Numbered from the stretch's first letter, positions 27,930-37,239 are shown. The stretch: 64,000 nucleotides of DNA from Paenibacillus sp. Soil750 (GCF_001428045.1 NZ_LMSD01000042.1:335891-399890); one strand, 5' to 3'. The notes: generated by a model from the letters alone, not told the origin. Numbers and translations are program-made.

Positions 27930-28790
27930 TTAACCTTTGATCGACCCAATTAGTGCTCCTTTTGCAAAATACTTCTGAAGGAACGGGTAGATCATCAGGA
28001 TGGGAACCGTTGTAATAATAATGGTTGCGTATTTAATGGATTCGTCTACGATCATCGTATCGCCGCCTATATTGCCAGCACCCGTGCCTTGACCTTGCAG
28101 CACCATGTTGCGAACAATAATTTGTAAAGGGAACAAGTCGGCATCTCGCAAATATAAGAGAGCAGAGAAGAAGTTGTTCCAGATTGCAACGCCGTAGAAT
28201 AAACCAATGGTCGCCAGAATCGCTTTGGATAAGGGTAATACGAGCCGAAAGAAGATGCCGATGTCCGTAAGCCCATCCATTTTGCCAGATTCCTCAACCT
28301 CTTGGGGCATGCCAGCAAAGAACGTACGCATTACAATCAGGTTCCAGGAATTGACCAATGTTGGTAAAATCATCGCCCAAATCGTATCGATGAGATGGTA
28401 GCTTTTGACCACTAGGAACGTCGGAATCAAGCCACCACTGAAAAATAGCGTAATCACGATCATGATCATGAAGCCACGGTGAAACAGCATATGTTTCTTG
28501 GAAAGGGCATAAGCACCTGCTGCACTAACTAACAAAGAAAGCGTCGTACCGAGTATGGTATAGAAGATCGTATTGAGGTAAGCCCTTCCAATTTCTGGTT
28601 TTTCAAAAACGGATGCATAGGTGTTCAGATTAAATTCTTTTGGCCATAGGAATACTTGCCCCTTTAAGACGGGAACGACTCCACTGAACGAAACTGCTAT
28701 CATATAAACGAAGGGATACAGTGCCGATACGACAACTCCCAGCAAACTCACGAATAAAACAATATCAAAGAGACCAAATTTTCTTTTCAT
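27930..28790 (-). CDS. ABC transporter permease (LplC/AraQ-type)
   Basis: A 286-residue inner-membrane permease with about six helices. It contains the binding-protein-dependent transport EAA-like loop (EVEESGKMDGLTDIGIFFRLVLPLSK), which docks the ATPase. The C-terminal ILMIYPFLQKYFAKGALIGSIKG is the typical LplC/AraQ ending. GGGAG lies 9 bp before the ATG. The gene is 16 bp downstream of the other permease, so they form an operon with the binding protein. Confidence 0.93.
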   Translation of the reverse strand: MKRKFGLFDIVLFVSLLGVVVSALYPFVYMIAVSFSGVVPVLKGQVFLWPKEFNLNTYASVFEKPEIGRAYLNTIFYTILGTTLSLLVSAAGAYALSKKHMLFHRGFMIMIVITLFFSGGLIPTFLVVKSYHLIDTIWAMILPTLVNSWNLIVMRTFFAGMPQEVEESGKMDGLTDIGIFFRLVLPLSKAILATIGLFYGVAIWNNFFSALLYLRDADLFPLQIIVRNMVLQGQGTGAGNIGGDTMIVDESIKYATIIITTVPILMIYPFLQKYFAKGALIGSIKG

Positions 28791-28806
28791 ACACGTACTC
28801 CCTTCC

Positions 28807-29712
28807 CTACCATAAGCTTGTCTCGCTCGTTCTGCGGCTAATCCAATTGGCAGTCAGAATGAAGATAAGGTTAATGACACTGCTGAATAAATCGATCGCT
28901 GTACCATAGCTGTAGTTCAATGACTGTATACCCGTCCGATATACATAGGTAGATAGAACATCGGCGGTTGCATAAATGGAAGGATTCAACATCAGAAGCA
29001 CTTTTTCGAAACCAATATCCAAGACATGTCCGATGTTCAAAATAAACAGAATAATAATTGCCGGCCGAATGCCAGGTATTGTAATATGCAGCAATTGGAG
29101 TCTGCGATTTGCGCCATCCACTTTCGCCGCCTCATATAATTGAGGATCGATCGCACTTAGCGCTGCTAGATAAATAATCGTTTCCCAGCCGACATGCTGC
29201 CAAATTTCTGACAAAATATAAATCGTCCGGAAATAGCTTTCATTCTGCATAAAGTTCATGGCATCATATCCGAACCACTGGATCACTTTATTGACTAATC
29301 CACTCGTTGGTGAGAGAAATAAGAACATCATACTTACAACAACAACATTGGATATAAAGTGAGGTAAATAACTGATCGATTGTACAAAACGCTTTAATGT
29401 AGCCCTGCGCACTTCATTTAATAAGAGAGCTAAAATAATGGGTGCGGGAAATCCGAAAACTACTTTATAAATCCCTAGGAGCACTGTGTTTTTCAGCAGC
29501 TTCAGAAAATCGGGACTATGAAAGAATAGTGAATAGAATTTCAAACCAACCCATTCACTCGCCCACACACCTTTAAAGGTGTTGTAGTCCTTAAACGAAA
29601 TCAAAATCCCGAACATCGGCACATACTTAAATAATAGGTAATAAATAAGCGCCGGCAAAAACAAGAGCATTAAATACTTGCTGTTCTGCCATCTCTTTTG
29701 GAATTGCCCCAT
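28807..29712 (-). CDS. ABC transporter permease (LplB/UgpA-type)
   Basis: A 301-residue permease with six predicted helices. It includes the start typical of LplB proteins (YLMLLFLPALIYYLLFKYVPM), a MFGILISFKDYN loop and the EAA-like motif LYEAAKVDGANRRLQLLHITIPGI. An in-frame start 13 codons upstream was rejected because GGAGG lies 7 bp before ATG 29712. It is the first gene of the importer operon, divergent from the AraC regulator at 30048. Confidence 0.93.
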   Translation of the reverse strand: MGQFQKRWQNSKYLMLLFLPALIYYLLFKYVPMFGILISFKDYNTFKGVWASEWVGLKFYSLFFHSPDFLKLLKNTVLLGIYKVVFGFPAPIILALLLNEVRRATLKRFVQSISYLPHFISNVVVVSMMFLFLSPTSGLVNKVIQWFGYDAMNFMQNESYFRTIYILSEIWQHVGWETIIYLAALSAIDPQLYEAAKVDGANRRLQLLHITIPGIRPAIIILFILNIGHVLDIGFEKVLLMLNPSIYATADVLSTYVYRTGIQSLNYSYGTAIDLFSSVINLIFILTANWISRRTSETSLW

Positions 29713-30047
29713 GCCTTGACCTCCAGTCTGAATATCCTGTCTATGCATCAAACTTTAATGTAACGCATTCATCCGGGCAATTAGGCATACTTTCGATTCC
29801 TCACCATTTTCTACATTCCCGAAATCGACATAGATTCTTAAGGAAAGTCAACATTCTTAATCCCAATCTGATTGGAAAATTCCGCATGAGCATCCACCAT
29901 CTGTCACTATTTTGCACCCTCTCCTCGCTTCATGAGGCATAAATCATGAAAATAGAGAACTTTTTAAAGCTCAGAGTATTGAACCCCTCCTAGTGCTCCA
30001 TGCTATACTCAATATGGTTAACTCCTACTAAGGAAAGGAATGACACG
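29713..30047. other. Divergent regulatory region between ABC operon and AraC regulator
   Basis: A 335-bp region with no ORF. It should carry the AraC-responsive promoter of the importer operon on the minus strand. On the plus side TATACT (30004-30009) is a candidate -10 with a poorly spaced TTGAAC. No clear operator palindrome was found. Confidence 0.4.
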
Positions 30048-32321
30048 ATGAAGTGGATAGCACGATTTTCGACAAAAATCCAAAATCAAGTATCACTGTT
30101 CTACACCTTGTTCTTCAGCTTCATCGCGATTATTCTGTTGCTCGTATCGATTAATACGTGGTCCTATTCTTTCTTCCGCGATCGGATTAAGGATGAGATT
30201 ATTCTCAATAGCGGTCTGAATTTGAATACGACTGTCGCTAATTATGAGAAGCATATCAAGCTGATTCGAAGCATCATGGTCGGCTACCTGTTCAGCAATG
30301 ACACAGAGATCCTCAAGAATGGTAATCCATTATCCCACTACGATATTGTGGTTAAAGCACAAACTAATTTGCAGTACTCACTTAATAATTCCTTGCTTTA
30401 TCTAGAAAACATCCTCTATTACTTCAAAGATAGTCGGTTTGTCATTGAGAAAGATGGTACCCGGAATGCCGAGACCATGTTCAGTAAGTTTTATGCCCAG
30501 TCTTCCTATACGGTCGATTTCTGGAATAAGGAGTTGGAAAGCTCACAAAGCTTCAAAATCTACCCTTCCGCCGTCTTCAACTCACTTACCGCATTCGAAA
30601 ATAAACCAATCGGCAGCCTCATGCCCATCCTAATTAAGAGTGCGTATGATACGAATTTCGCTTTTATCGTCTTCATGAAGAGCTCAAAGGTCTATGAAGC
30701 CTTTCATCAGTCACAGCCTGAAAGTAGCCTCCTGATTATGGATGGTAATCAAAACATGATTTTCTCCTCCGATATGGTTCAACTACCAGCTGAAATCAAG
30801 GGGAAATCTGGAAGTGGCTATTCATTAATTAAGAATACCTATTACATCTACCAGACTAGCGCAGAGACAGGTTTAACTTATATCGAGGTCGTTTCCGACA
30901 AAGGTCTCACCAAGCAAATTCACCGACTTAACCTCAATATGCTAGTACTTATCCTACTTTCCCTATTCATCTCACTTACGGTTTCCTATCTGATTGCTAG
31001 GAGATTCCATAATCCACTTGCGAATATGCTTCGCTCGCTGGAAGCATATCATCCTGTTGGCCTGCAAAACATTACGAATAGCCGAATTAAGGAATTCAAC
31101 TTGCTTCACAATACACTTCACGATCTATCCCGATCGAATCAGGAATTTCATAATGATATTCGCTCCAAGAATACACTGTTGCAGCAATTTGCCTATATGA
31201 CACGATTGAAGAAACTGGAAGGCAAAGGCTCACAACTGCAGACTTCTATCGACGCGAACAAGCCGTACAAGCTCATTCTTTTTCAAATCGACTTCAAGGA
31301 TAAATTCCTCACGGAAATTACGAACGGGCATCAGCGCATTTTTAACACGTATAAAGAGCTGATCGAGGCCCATTTCTCGCGCATGTACACAGATTCATTA
31401 ACCTTTCAATTGGAAAAGGATCAAATCTTGTCCATTCTTTTTATCGAAAATGAGGAAGATGTTGGGCATCCTGATGATCTAGATCATCTTGTGCATATGC
31501 TGGATATCGACTCTGCGTATTGCAACTTCACCATTGCACCAAGTTCTATTCACAAGAACTCATCTGACTTTGTGGAAACCTATCAGAACGCGCTAGATCT
31601 CATTAAACAACGGCGGCTAGGCGAAGATGTTCAGATTATTACGGAATGGCTTCCACAGCCTGCTCTGCTGATTCCTACACCGTCTGAGGAGAACGAGCTG
31701 ACAGCTAATCTACAAGCAGGATCTGATGCCGTCACGATTCCTCTAGCCGATAAGCTGCTCGATCAGCTTGCGAAGGCAGGCGCACTAGCCCACCAGTTCC
31801 AAGACTTCACCAAAGATATCGTGAACAAAGCAATGAAGAGTATGTACGCCCAAAATATTTCCATCCACACGTTCTCTGACAGAGGTTCACCTTACGATCT
31901 CTTGAAAGCATGCCATACCTTAGCGCAGTACAAGGATTTCTTGCACTGGTTCTTAGCACGATCTGCAGCCGCCATTAAAGAGAAGAAATCTGAAACAGAC
32001 GTCATGACCAAGTTCGTCATGGAATATGTGGAGTCTAATTTCGGAGATGATCTGTCACTGGAAGCCATCTCAGCCAAGCTGGGAATTACTGGTCCGTATC
32101 TATCGACCTACTTCAAAGAAAAAACGGGAACGAATTTCAGCGATTACATCTTCACCGTCCGAATGAATAAATCAATTGAAATGCTGCGGGATACCGACCT
32201 GAAAGTGCAGGAAATCGCTTCGCTCGTAGGTTACTTCACAGCTGCTTCTTTCAACCGTGTTTTCAAGCGACATACAGGGATTACTCCTAGTGAGTTCAGA
32301 AGGCTTAATAATAAAAACTGA
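30048..32321 (+). CDS. Membrane-bound AraC-family sensor regulator (YesN-like)
   Basis: A 757-residue protein. Membrane helix about 16-40, an extracellular Cache-like sensor about 45-285, a second helix about 290-312, a cytoplasmic linker and a C-terminal AraC-type double helix-turn-helix. The latter shows LSLEAISAKLGITGPYLSTYF and VQEIASLVGYFTAASFNRVF, followed by HTGITPSEFRRL. This class senses extracellular sugar or a loaded binding protein and activates a neighbouring importer. ATG 30048, preceded by AAGGAAAGGA, is preferred over ATG 30000. The divergent importer and lyase genes are its likely targets. Confidence 0.9.
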   Translation: MKWIARFSTKIQNQVSLFYTLFFSFIAIILLLVSINTWSYSFFRDRIKDEIILNSGLNLNTTVANYEKHIKLIRSIMVGYLFSNDTEILKNGNPLSHYDIVVKAQTNLQYSLNNSLLYLENILYYFKDSRFVIEKDGTRNAETMFSKFYAQSSYTVDFWNKELESSQSFKIYPSAVFNSLTAFENKPIGSLMPILIKSAYDTNFAFIVFMKSSKVYEAFHQSQPESSLLIMDGNQNMIFSSDMVQLPAEIKGKSGSGYSLIKNTYYIYQTSAETGLTYIEVVSDKGLTKQIHRLNLNMLVLILLSLFISLTVSYLIARRFHNPLANMLRSLEAYHPVGLQNITNSRIKEFNLLHNTLHDLSRSNQEFHNDIRSKNTLLQQFAYMTRLKKLEGKGSQLQTSIDANKPYKLILFQIDFKDKFLTEITNGHQRIFNTYKELIEAHFSRMYTDSLTFQLEKDQILSILFIENEEDVGHPDDLDHLVHMLDIDSAYCNFTIAPSSIHKNSSDFVETYQNALDLIKQRRLGEDVQIITEWLPQPALLIPTPSEENELTANLQAGSDAVTIPLADKLLDQLAKAGALAHQFQDFTKDIVNKAMKSMYAQNISIHTFSDRGSPYDLLKACHTLAQYKDFLHWFLARSAAAIKEKKSETDVMTKFVMEYVESNFGDDLSLEAISAKLGITGPYLSTYFKEKTGTNFSDYIFTVRMNKSIEMLRDTDLKVQEIASLVGYFTAASFNRVFKRHTGITPSEFRRLNNKN

Positions 32322-32340
32322 ATAAAAGGAGCAAACAATA

Positions 32341-32382
32341 AAGGGAGCCATTACGCCTGTTCGGCATAACGGCTCCCTCTTT
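32341..32382. terminator. Bidirectional terminator between convergent genes
   Basis: AAGGGAGCC/GGCTCCCT arms with an inner TTACGCC/GGCATAA stem. It is A-rich on the left and T-rich on the right, so it can terminate the AraC regulator (stop 32321) and the acetyltransferase (stop 32393). Confidence 0.85.
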
Positions 32383-32392
32383 GATTAATACC

Positions 32393-33361
32393 TTATAGAT
32401 CCTTGGCATATCTCGCGTAGCACTTCCAACTGTGATAGCCCAGCTTTCCGTAGAAATCTACGAAAGGAGTCGTATCAATGACCACGTGACGGACGTCACG
32501 CTGCAACAAATAATGAATTGCTGCTTGTACAATCGAGATACCATATTTATGTCCTCGGAAGCTCTCATCGATGCCTAGTGGACCAATACCGCCCAATTCC
32601 CCCTCGAAGAGCGGCGACCAGTAAATGTTCTGAGCTAACAAAGGAGAATGCGCATCATTCATTCTGCAGAACCCAATAATGGAGCCCTCTTTCTCTAACA
32701 GGACGAACTCTCTGCCTGTACCCCCGCGTTCCCAATAGTCCTGATGCTGATAATCCCATGTGCCAGGAAAGCAGCGATTCATGAATGCTGTTAAGCCTTC
32801 TCGATCATGCGGATTGGCCACTCGGAATGTCGCCTCATGGACAGCTGGTAGAGATACGATCTGATCGTCTTCGTACGCGTTCAGTAGATCGAAAGATTGC
32901 TCCAAGAAGGTGTAAGTTCGCTTCTCAAACCACGCCTTCGTTTCCTTGAGTTGATCTGGAATCCCCGGAAATAGTCGGCCGTGCAGATCATTCCCCAGCA
33001 TGATCCGCCGTGCTCCGACTTTCTGCAGGGCATCTTCGGCTTTGTAAAGCAAGTAACTACCGATCCCCTTGTTCCTTTGCGCGGGGTCTACCATCAGCGC
33101 CTGAATCCATCCCATATCCCCGCGAATGCCAAAACGCGCAGTAACTTCACTAGCCCTCTTAGCAATGACGAATCCAACAACACGCCCGGACGATGGCTCT
33201 AGCGCCACCCAGGATCCTTCCCTTAGCCAAAGTCTGTCTCCTACGACATTCTGCTCCAGCAATCGAAGCCTCATCGGAAAAGACTCCGACAACTCCATAT
33301 TCCATAGCGCTACCATATCACTCAGATGCGACTCTTCCATCCGTTCGAAAATCCAGTTCAT
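32393..33361 (-). CDS. Tandem GNAT-domain acetyltransferase
   Basis: A 322-residue protein with two GNAT modules. The first has MVDPAQRNKGIGSYLLYKAEDAL (acetyl-CoA loop QRNKGIG). The second has GPLGIDESFRGHKYGISIVQAA (loop RGHKYG) and the typical tail FYGKLGYHSWKCYARYAKDL. ATG 33361 has GGAGGAG 6 bp upstream and is preferred over a start 19 codons earlier. The acceptor is unknown. It is not obviously linked to the carbohydrate genes beside it. Confidence 0.88.
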   Translation of the reverse strand: MNWIFERMEESHLSDMVALWNMELSESFPMRLRLLEQNVVGDRLWLREGSWVALEPSSGRVVGFVIAKRASEVTARFGIRGDMGWIQALMVDPAQRNKGIGSYLLYKAEDALQKVGARRIMLGNDLHGRLFPGIPDQLKETKAWFEKRTYTFLEQSFDLLNAYEDDQIVSLPAVHEATFRVANPHDREGLTAFMNRCFPGTWDYQHQDYWERGGTGREFVLLEKEGSIIGFCRMNDAHSPLLAQNIYWSPLFEGELGGIGPLGIDESFRGHKYGISIVQAAIHYLLQRDVRHVVIDTTPFVDFYGKLGYHSWKCYARYAKDL

Positions 33362-33543
33362 GCTGCTCCTCCTCTGGGTATCCCTGATTACACATACGTA
33401 AGTTACGGCAAATGGCATAGTCTTACTGAGAAATATAGGACATCTGGGCGATCTCGCCTATAAGCAAATCTTTCATTTATTGATAGATGATAAGATTCAT
33501 CTATGAAAAGAGGCTAACTAGATGGGCAGCGCATCTGATTTCT

Positions 33544-33632
33544 GCCACTCGCTCACATATACACTCACTAACCACTAGCCCGCCACTCGCTCACATATAC
33601 TTTCACTAGCCACTTTCCCAACACTCGCCGAC
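33544..33632. repeat. 38-bp direct tandem repeat, 2.3 copies
   Basis: Copies begin at 33544, 33582 and (partial) 33620. The first two share GCCACTCGCTCACATATAC and differ mainly in the second half. There are no palindromic repeats or unique spacers, so it is not a CRISPR. Confidence 0.85.
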
Positions 33633-33634
33633 AA

Positions 33635-33830
33635 CTAACTGTATAAACTACAGCTATTTTTTGAATGTCCGCCAAGAAAATCCAATTAAATGTAAAAAGT
33701 ACAGTTAATATCGCCACATTTCACTATTCCCATCAAATCGAGCTCTATTAGCTGTATGAAATACAGTTATTCCTTGAAAATGAGGAAAAGGTGCAAAATT
33801 AACTACAGGAAATCCAGTTGTTCTATCTAA
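33635..33830. repeat. Intergenic four-palindrome element, copy B
   Basis: Units start near 33636 (TAACTGTATAAACTACAGC), 33686 (TTAAATGTA...TACAGTTAA), 33746 (TATTAGCTGTATGAAATACA) and 33799 (TTAACTACAGG). Unit 2 is followed by TATCGCC, and the spacing between units 1, 2 and 4 equals that of copy A within 3 bp. Confidence 0.7.
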
Positions 33831-33903
33831 AGTCGTCTTTCAAACCTTAATAAGCTTGCGAGATCACGGTATAACGCCGTCCTCACACCACAAGCTATCT
33901 CAA

Positions 33904-33942
33904 AAAGCCCCTCCCCCGCCTAAAAAGCGAGTTCGGGGCTTT
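33904..33942 (-). terminator. Terminator of the oxidoreductase/nag operon
   Basis: AAAGCCCC/GGGGCTTT arms. On the minus strand the stem is followed by TTTTT-rich sequence. It lies 13 bp after the stop at 33955. Confidence 0.8.
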
Positions 33943-33954
33943 ACTTCTTATTAC

Positions 33955-35034
33955 TTATTGCGTATAAATGTGAGGATTCTGGCGTTGACACTCCTCAATA
34001 ACCCACAGCTGTCTACGCACCTGTTGAGGCGTAATCTCCAACTCTTTCCCCTCGGTCAGCGTGTCATACAGCATCAAATACAGCCTCTCCGTCATATGCT
34101 CGAAAGCTGACTTCCCACCTGGAATCGCAACCTCCCAGCTTTCCGTTTGCCAAGGCAGCTTCTCGCTGCAATAAGCAGGCTTCCCTTCCGCTGAAAATAA
34201 AGGCTCTCGGATCAGCTTTTGTTCAGGTGCTTCCTCTGGTTTAAAATATTTCCACTCCAGCTTATCCCCCGTTCCATGGAGGCCCCCATTTGTTCCTTGA
34301 ATGTTGAACTGTTCATGAGGAAAAGCAGAACTGGATGAAATTTCCATATCTATCGTTGGCCTACCTTTTCCACGCAGCAAGAGCTTCACATAATCCTCCG
34401 CATCACCAAAGGTATTCGTTCTATCCATGATACACATGACCTCGGGCTGCGCGTCCGCACCAAACAGCTGCAGTGCCTGATCCAGTGGATGCGGCCCCGT
34501 ATTCATCAAGCTGCCGCCATTATTGCTTTGCAGCGTTTGCCAATCCCAACGGCGAGCAAAGCCATTCAGGCTGAAATCGATCTGAACGATGCGACCCAGC
34601 ACACCGGATTCGATTACTTTACGCAGCTGAACGAAGGCCGGCTGATAACGGGATTGTTGGAATACAGCCAATATAGCACCTGTTCGTTCCGACGCCTCAA
34701 TCAGCTGATCAACCTCCTCCGTTGTCTTTGCCAACGGCTTCTCGCACAAAACATGTAGACCGCGGTTAAGCAAATCCAGCGTAATCGGAAAATGTTGATG
34801 ACTCGGAGAAGCATTCACGATCAAATCCAGCTCCTCGTGGGCCACCATCTCCTCCCAGGACGCATAGGCTTGGCATCCGTATTCTAGTTTCGCCAGCTCT
34901 TGACGTTCTGGAATGGAGTCCGCAACCGCAGTAATCCGGTAATGCTCAGGAAGTTGAACGAGCAACTTTCCGTGAATATCGCGCCCGCTGCGTCCCTGTC
35001 CAATAATACCTACCTTCACAATTTTCTTGGTCAT
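33955..35034 (-). CDS. Gfo/Idh/MocA-family oxidoreductase (operon 3' gene)
   Basis: A 359-residue NAD(P)-dependent dehydrogenase. The Rossmann start VKVGIIGQGRSGRDIHGKLL has the dinucleotide loop. ASPSHQHFPITLDLL and HVLCEKPLAKTTEEVD (EKP motif, catalytic Lys) complete the domain, followed by the Gfo C-terminal sheet. ATG 35034, preceded by GAGGT, replaces the long N-terminal extension that would overlap the AraC gene. It is 25 bp downstream of the AraC regulator and the last gene of the nag operon. Its substrate is probably a sugar or inositol derivative, not defined by sequence. Confidence 0.9.
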   Translation of the reverse strand: MTKKIVKVGIIGQGRSGRDIHGKLLVQLPEHYRITAVADSIPERQELAKLEYGCQAYASWEEMVAHEELDLIVNASPSHQHFPITLDLLNRGLHVLCEKPLAKTTEEVDQLIEASERTGAILAVFQQSRYQPAFVQLRKVIESGVLGRIVQIDFSLNGFARRWDWQTLQSNNGGSLMNTGPHPLDQALQLFGADAQPEVMCIMDRTNTFGDAEDYVKLLLRGKGRPTIDMEISSSSAFPHEQFNIQGTNGGLHGTGDKLEWKYFKPEEAPEQKLIREPLFSAEGKPAYCSEKLPWQTESWEVAIPGGKSAFEHMTERLYLMLYDTLTEGKELEITPQQVRRQLWVIEECQRQNPHIYTQ

Positions 35035-35059
35035 CGCAACTACCTCTTTCTTCGTGGGT

Positions 35060-35965
35060 TTAGGGGGTCTTGCCAAACGTTTTCTTATATTCGGTAGGCG
35101 TGATGCCTGTTCGTTTCTTAAATGTTCGGATGAAATGGCTAAGATGATGAAATCCGACCTGGAAGCCAATTTGTGTAATCGTATGCATGTTGCGCTGAAT
35201 CAGCTCCATTGCCCTTTCGATGCGTACCTCATTCACATAATCGACGAAGTTCTGGCCTGTTTCTTTCTTAAAAACCGTACTAAAGTAAGCAGGCGCCATA
35301 TTCGCTAGGAAAGCTCCTTGCTCAAGCGGAATATCCTGACTGTAATTGTCGTGTATATATCGTTTTACCTCTTCGATTGGATGCTGGCTCGTCGGTGTTG
35401 ATTGTACGCGTTGCTTGCGCCTAGCACGCCGATATTCGCGATCCATGATGATGAGCAGCTTGACAAGACTCGTACATATGGCATATTCATATCCCGCTTC
35501 ACGGTGCTCAAATTCATCCTGAATATCTTGAAGCAGTTGCTCGACGAGAAGTTGCTTCGACTTCGCAATATGCAACCAAGGCTGCGGCAAGGAGGAAAGC
35601 TCGGGTAATTCGTCAGCATTTTGAAGCAAGGGCTGCAAAGTATCCGAGAAGGGCTTCAACTGCTCCCTCACCAAATACGGGAGAAAATCAATCAGGACCA
35701 CTTCGAACTCATGTTCTTCAATGGCGCTCAAGCTGTGTTCCACCCCTGGGGTGATGATGAACATATCTCCTCTGCTGACATTCAGCGACTTGCCACGCAG
35801 CTGATGGTTGCACACACCCTTGAGCACGTAAGCAATCTGCGTATATTCGTGAATATGCAAGGGCTGCTTCAGCGCAAGGCTGGAGTAGCTGAATATTTTA
35901 AAAGGAAATTCCTTTTTCAGCGTTAATTTACTTTGAAAATAGGACATTCCCTTCCCCATGCTCAT
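35060..35965 (-). CDS. AraC-family regulator with cupin sensor
   Basis: A 301-residue soluble regulator. The N-terminal cupin includes LHIHEYTQIAYVLKG and SRGDMFIITPGVEHSLSA. The C-terminal DNA-binding part shows DIPLEQGAFLANMAPAYFSTVF, TQIGFQVGFHHLSHFIRTF and RTGITPTEYKK. An AGGTGG motif 7 bp before ATG 35965 supports that start. ATG 35947 is also possible. It lies inside the nag operon between nagA and the oxidoreductase, so it likely regulates these genes in response to a sugar. Confidence 0.88.
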   Translation of the reverse strand: MSMGKGMSYFQSKLTLKKEFPFKIFSYSSLALKQPLHIHEYTQIAYVLKGVCNHQLRGKSLNVSRGDMFIITPGVEHSLSAIEEHEFEVVLIDFLPYLVREQLKPFSDTLQPLLQNADELPELSSLPQPWLHIAKSKQLLVEQLLQDIQDEFEHREAGYEYAICTSLVKLLIIMDREYRRARRKQRVQSTPTSQHPIEEVKRYIHDNYSQDIPLEQGAFLANMAPAYFSTVFKKETGQNFVDYVNEVRIERAMELIQRNMHTITQIGFQVGFHHLSHFIRTFKKRTGITPTEYKKTFGKTP

Positions 35966-36063
35966 ACGATTACCACCTGTCCGAAGCCATATTTCCTTCA
36001 AGCATATGCCAATTGGCGGAATAGAACAACCCTATCATGCAACGCGCAGATCAGCGCTTCTAT

Positions 36064-37239
36064 TTAAATCTCACTGCCCTCATCATAGACGAGCCTGCCG
36101 GCTTTGTAAGTCTGCCGCAAAGGGATGCGGCCGTCCGCTTGCACCCTATCCAGGAGAACGAAATCAGCCGGTGCTCCTACCGACAGGCCCTCTGCGACGG
36201 GTAATCCCATCAAGCGAGCCGGGCGTGTCGAGGCCATTTCCCACGCGGATGGGAACTCAGCGATGCCCCGTCTGCTCAGATGTGCAATGCCCCACAGCAG
36301 CATCTGAGCAGAGCCTGCAAGCAGCCGGGGGTCAGCAGCCAAGTGAAGCTTGCCTTCTGAGGTAAGTACAACATCTCCACCAATATGCGTCTTGTAGACG
36401 CCTGGTTCAAGTCCGCTGATAGTTACGGCATCGCTAACTAATAGCGCTCGTTCCCCCTTCACTTTCAGCACGACCTTCAACACTTGATCCGGCAAATGAA
36501 ACCCGTCAGCAATGACACAGCTCCACAAATCATCCTGCGCCAATTGCTCCCACAGGTAATTGGGATGGCGTGGCAGCATCAGGTGTGCCCCGTTCCCCAG
36601 ATGCGTCGACATCCGCGAGCCTGCCGCGACAGCTTCCTGAATCTGCGAAGCGTCTGCAGCGGTGTGACCGATGGAGACGATCACGCCACTATCGACGCAG
36701 TGCTTGATGAATGTGGCACTTTCCGGCCATTCCGGCGACAGCGTCACGATCTTGATGCGGCCGCCCGCCGCTTCCTGCCATCGGCAGAAGAGGTCCCAAT
36801 CCGGCGGCCTTACGGCATCCAGGCGGTGAGCGCCGCGCGCTCCGTCATCCGCTGAAATGAACGGGCCTTCGAGATGAATGCCCGCAATGCCTTGTTCTGT
36901 CGCCGGGTCCGCCGAGCAGGCGCTTGCAATACTGCCGAGTGCACTTGCGATCGCTTCGGGCGTGTTCGTAATGACAGTGGGGTAACTGGAGGTGACCCCT
37001 TCCCGCCACAACTTGCGGATGATCTGACTAACCGTCTCCGCTTGCAGTGGAAGCTGGTTGAAGTCCAATCCCGCATAGCCATTGATCTGCAGATCGACCA
37101 AACCAGGGGCGACGATCGGCAATCCATCTGATTCTTCTACCTGCATCACTTCACTAAACCGTCCATCGCTGATGGTCATCGCGACAGGTGCCCCTGTGGC
37201 ATAATGGCGTGCACGAATGATGCTCGTTCTATCGGCCAT
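36064..37239 (-). CDS. nagA: N-acetylglucosamine-6-phosphate deacetylase
   Basis: A 391-residue amidohydrolase that removes acetate from N-acetyl-hexosamine 6-phosphate. Landmarks: APGLVDLQINGYAGLDFNQL, GIHLEGPFIS (metal-binding Glu), VSIGHTAADASQIQEAV (His), MSTHLGNGAHLML (His) and LLVSDAVTISGL (catalytic Asp). The THLGNGAH segment differs from the THLFNAM form of the best-known NagA enzymes, so a related substrate is possible. Its start overlaps the end of nagB by 11 bp, implying coupled translation. It feeds glucosamine-6-phosphate to NagB. Confidence 0.9.
   Translation of the reverse strand: MADRTSIIRARHYATGAPVAMTISDGRFSEVMQVEESDGLPIVAPGLVDLQINGYAGLDFNQLPLQAETVSQIIRKLWREGVTSSYPTVITNTPEAIASALGSIASACSADPATEQGIAGIHLEGPFISADDGARGAHRLDAVRPPDWDLFCRWQEAAGGRIKIVTLSPEWPESATFIKHCVDSGVIVSIGHTAADASQIQEAVAAGSRMSTHLGNGAHLMLPRHPNYLWEQLAQDDLWSCVIADGFHLPDQVLKVVLKVKGERALLVSDAVTISGLEPGVYKTHIGGDVVLTSEGKLHLAADPRLLAGSAQMLLWGIAHLSRRGIAEFPSAWEMASTRPARLMGLPVAEGLSVGAPADFVLLDRVQADGRIPLRQTYKAGRLVYDEGSEI

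Larger units (their letters stand above)
33362..33954. other. 593-bp intergenic region with repeats
   Basis: No ORF is supported. From left to right it holds an ATAGATG/CATCTAT hairpin (about 33484-33505), a 38-bp tandem repeat (33544-33632), a four-palindrome element (33635-33830) and the terminator of the following gene (33904-33942). Confidence 0.7.

Noticed and set aside
30004..30009. Strong promoter for the AraC regulator
   Set aside because: TATACT is a fair -10, but the only TTGAAC lies 19 bp away; spacing is too long for confidence.
33544..33632. CRISPR array
   Set aside because: Repeats are contiguous without unique spacers, non-palindromic and only about two copies.
35035..35169. 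N-terminal extension of the Gfo/Idh/MocA gene overlapping the AraC gene
   Set aside because: A well-spaced GAGGT precedes ATG 35034, which gives the usual Rossmann start; the extension is the AraC gene read in another frame.
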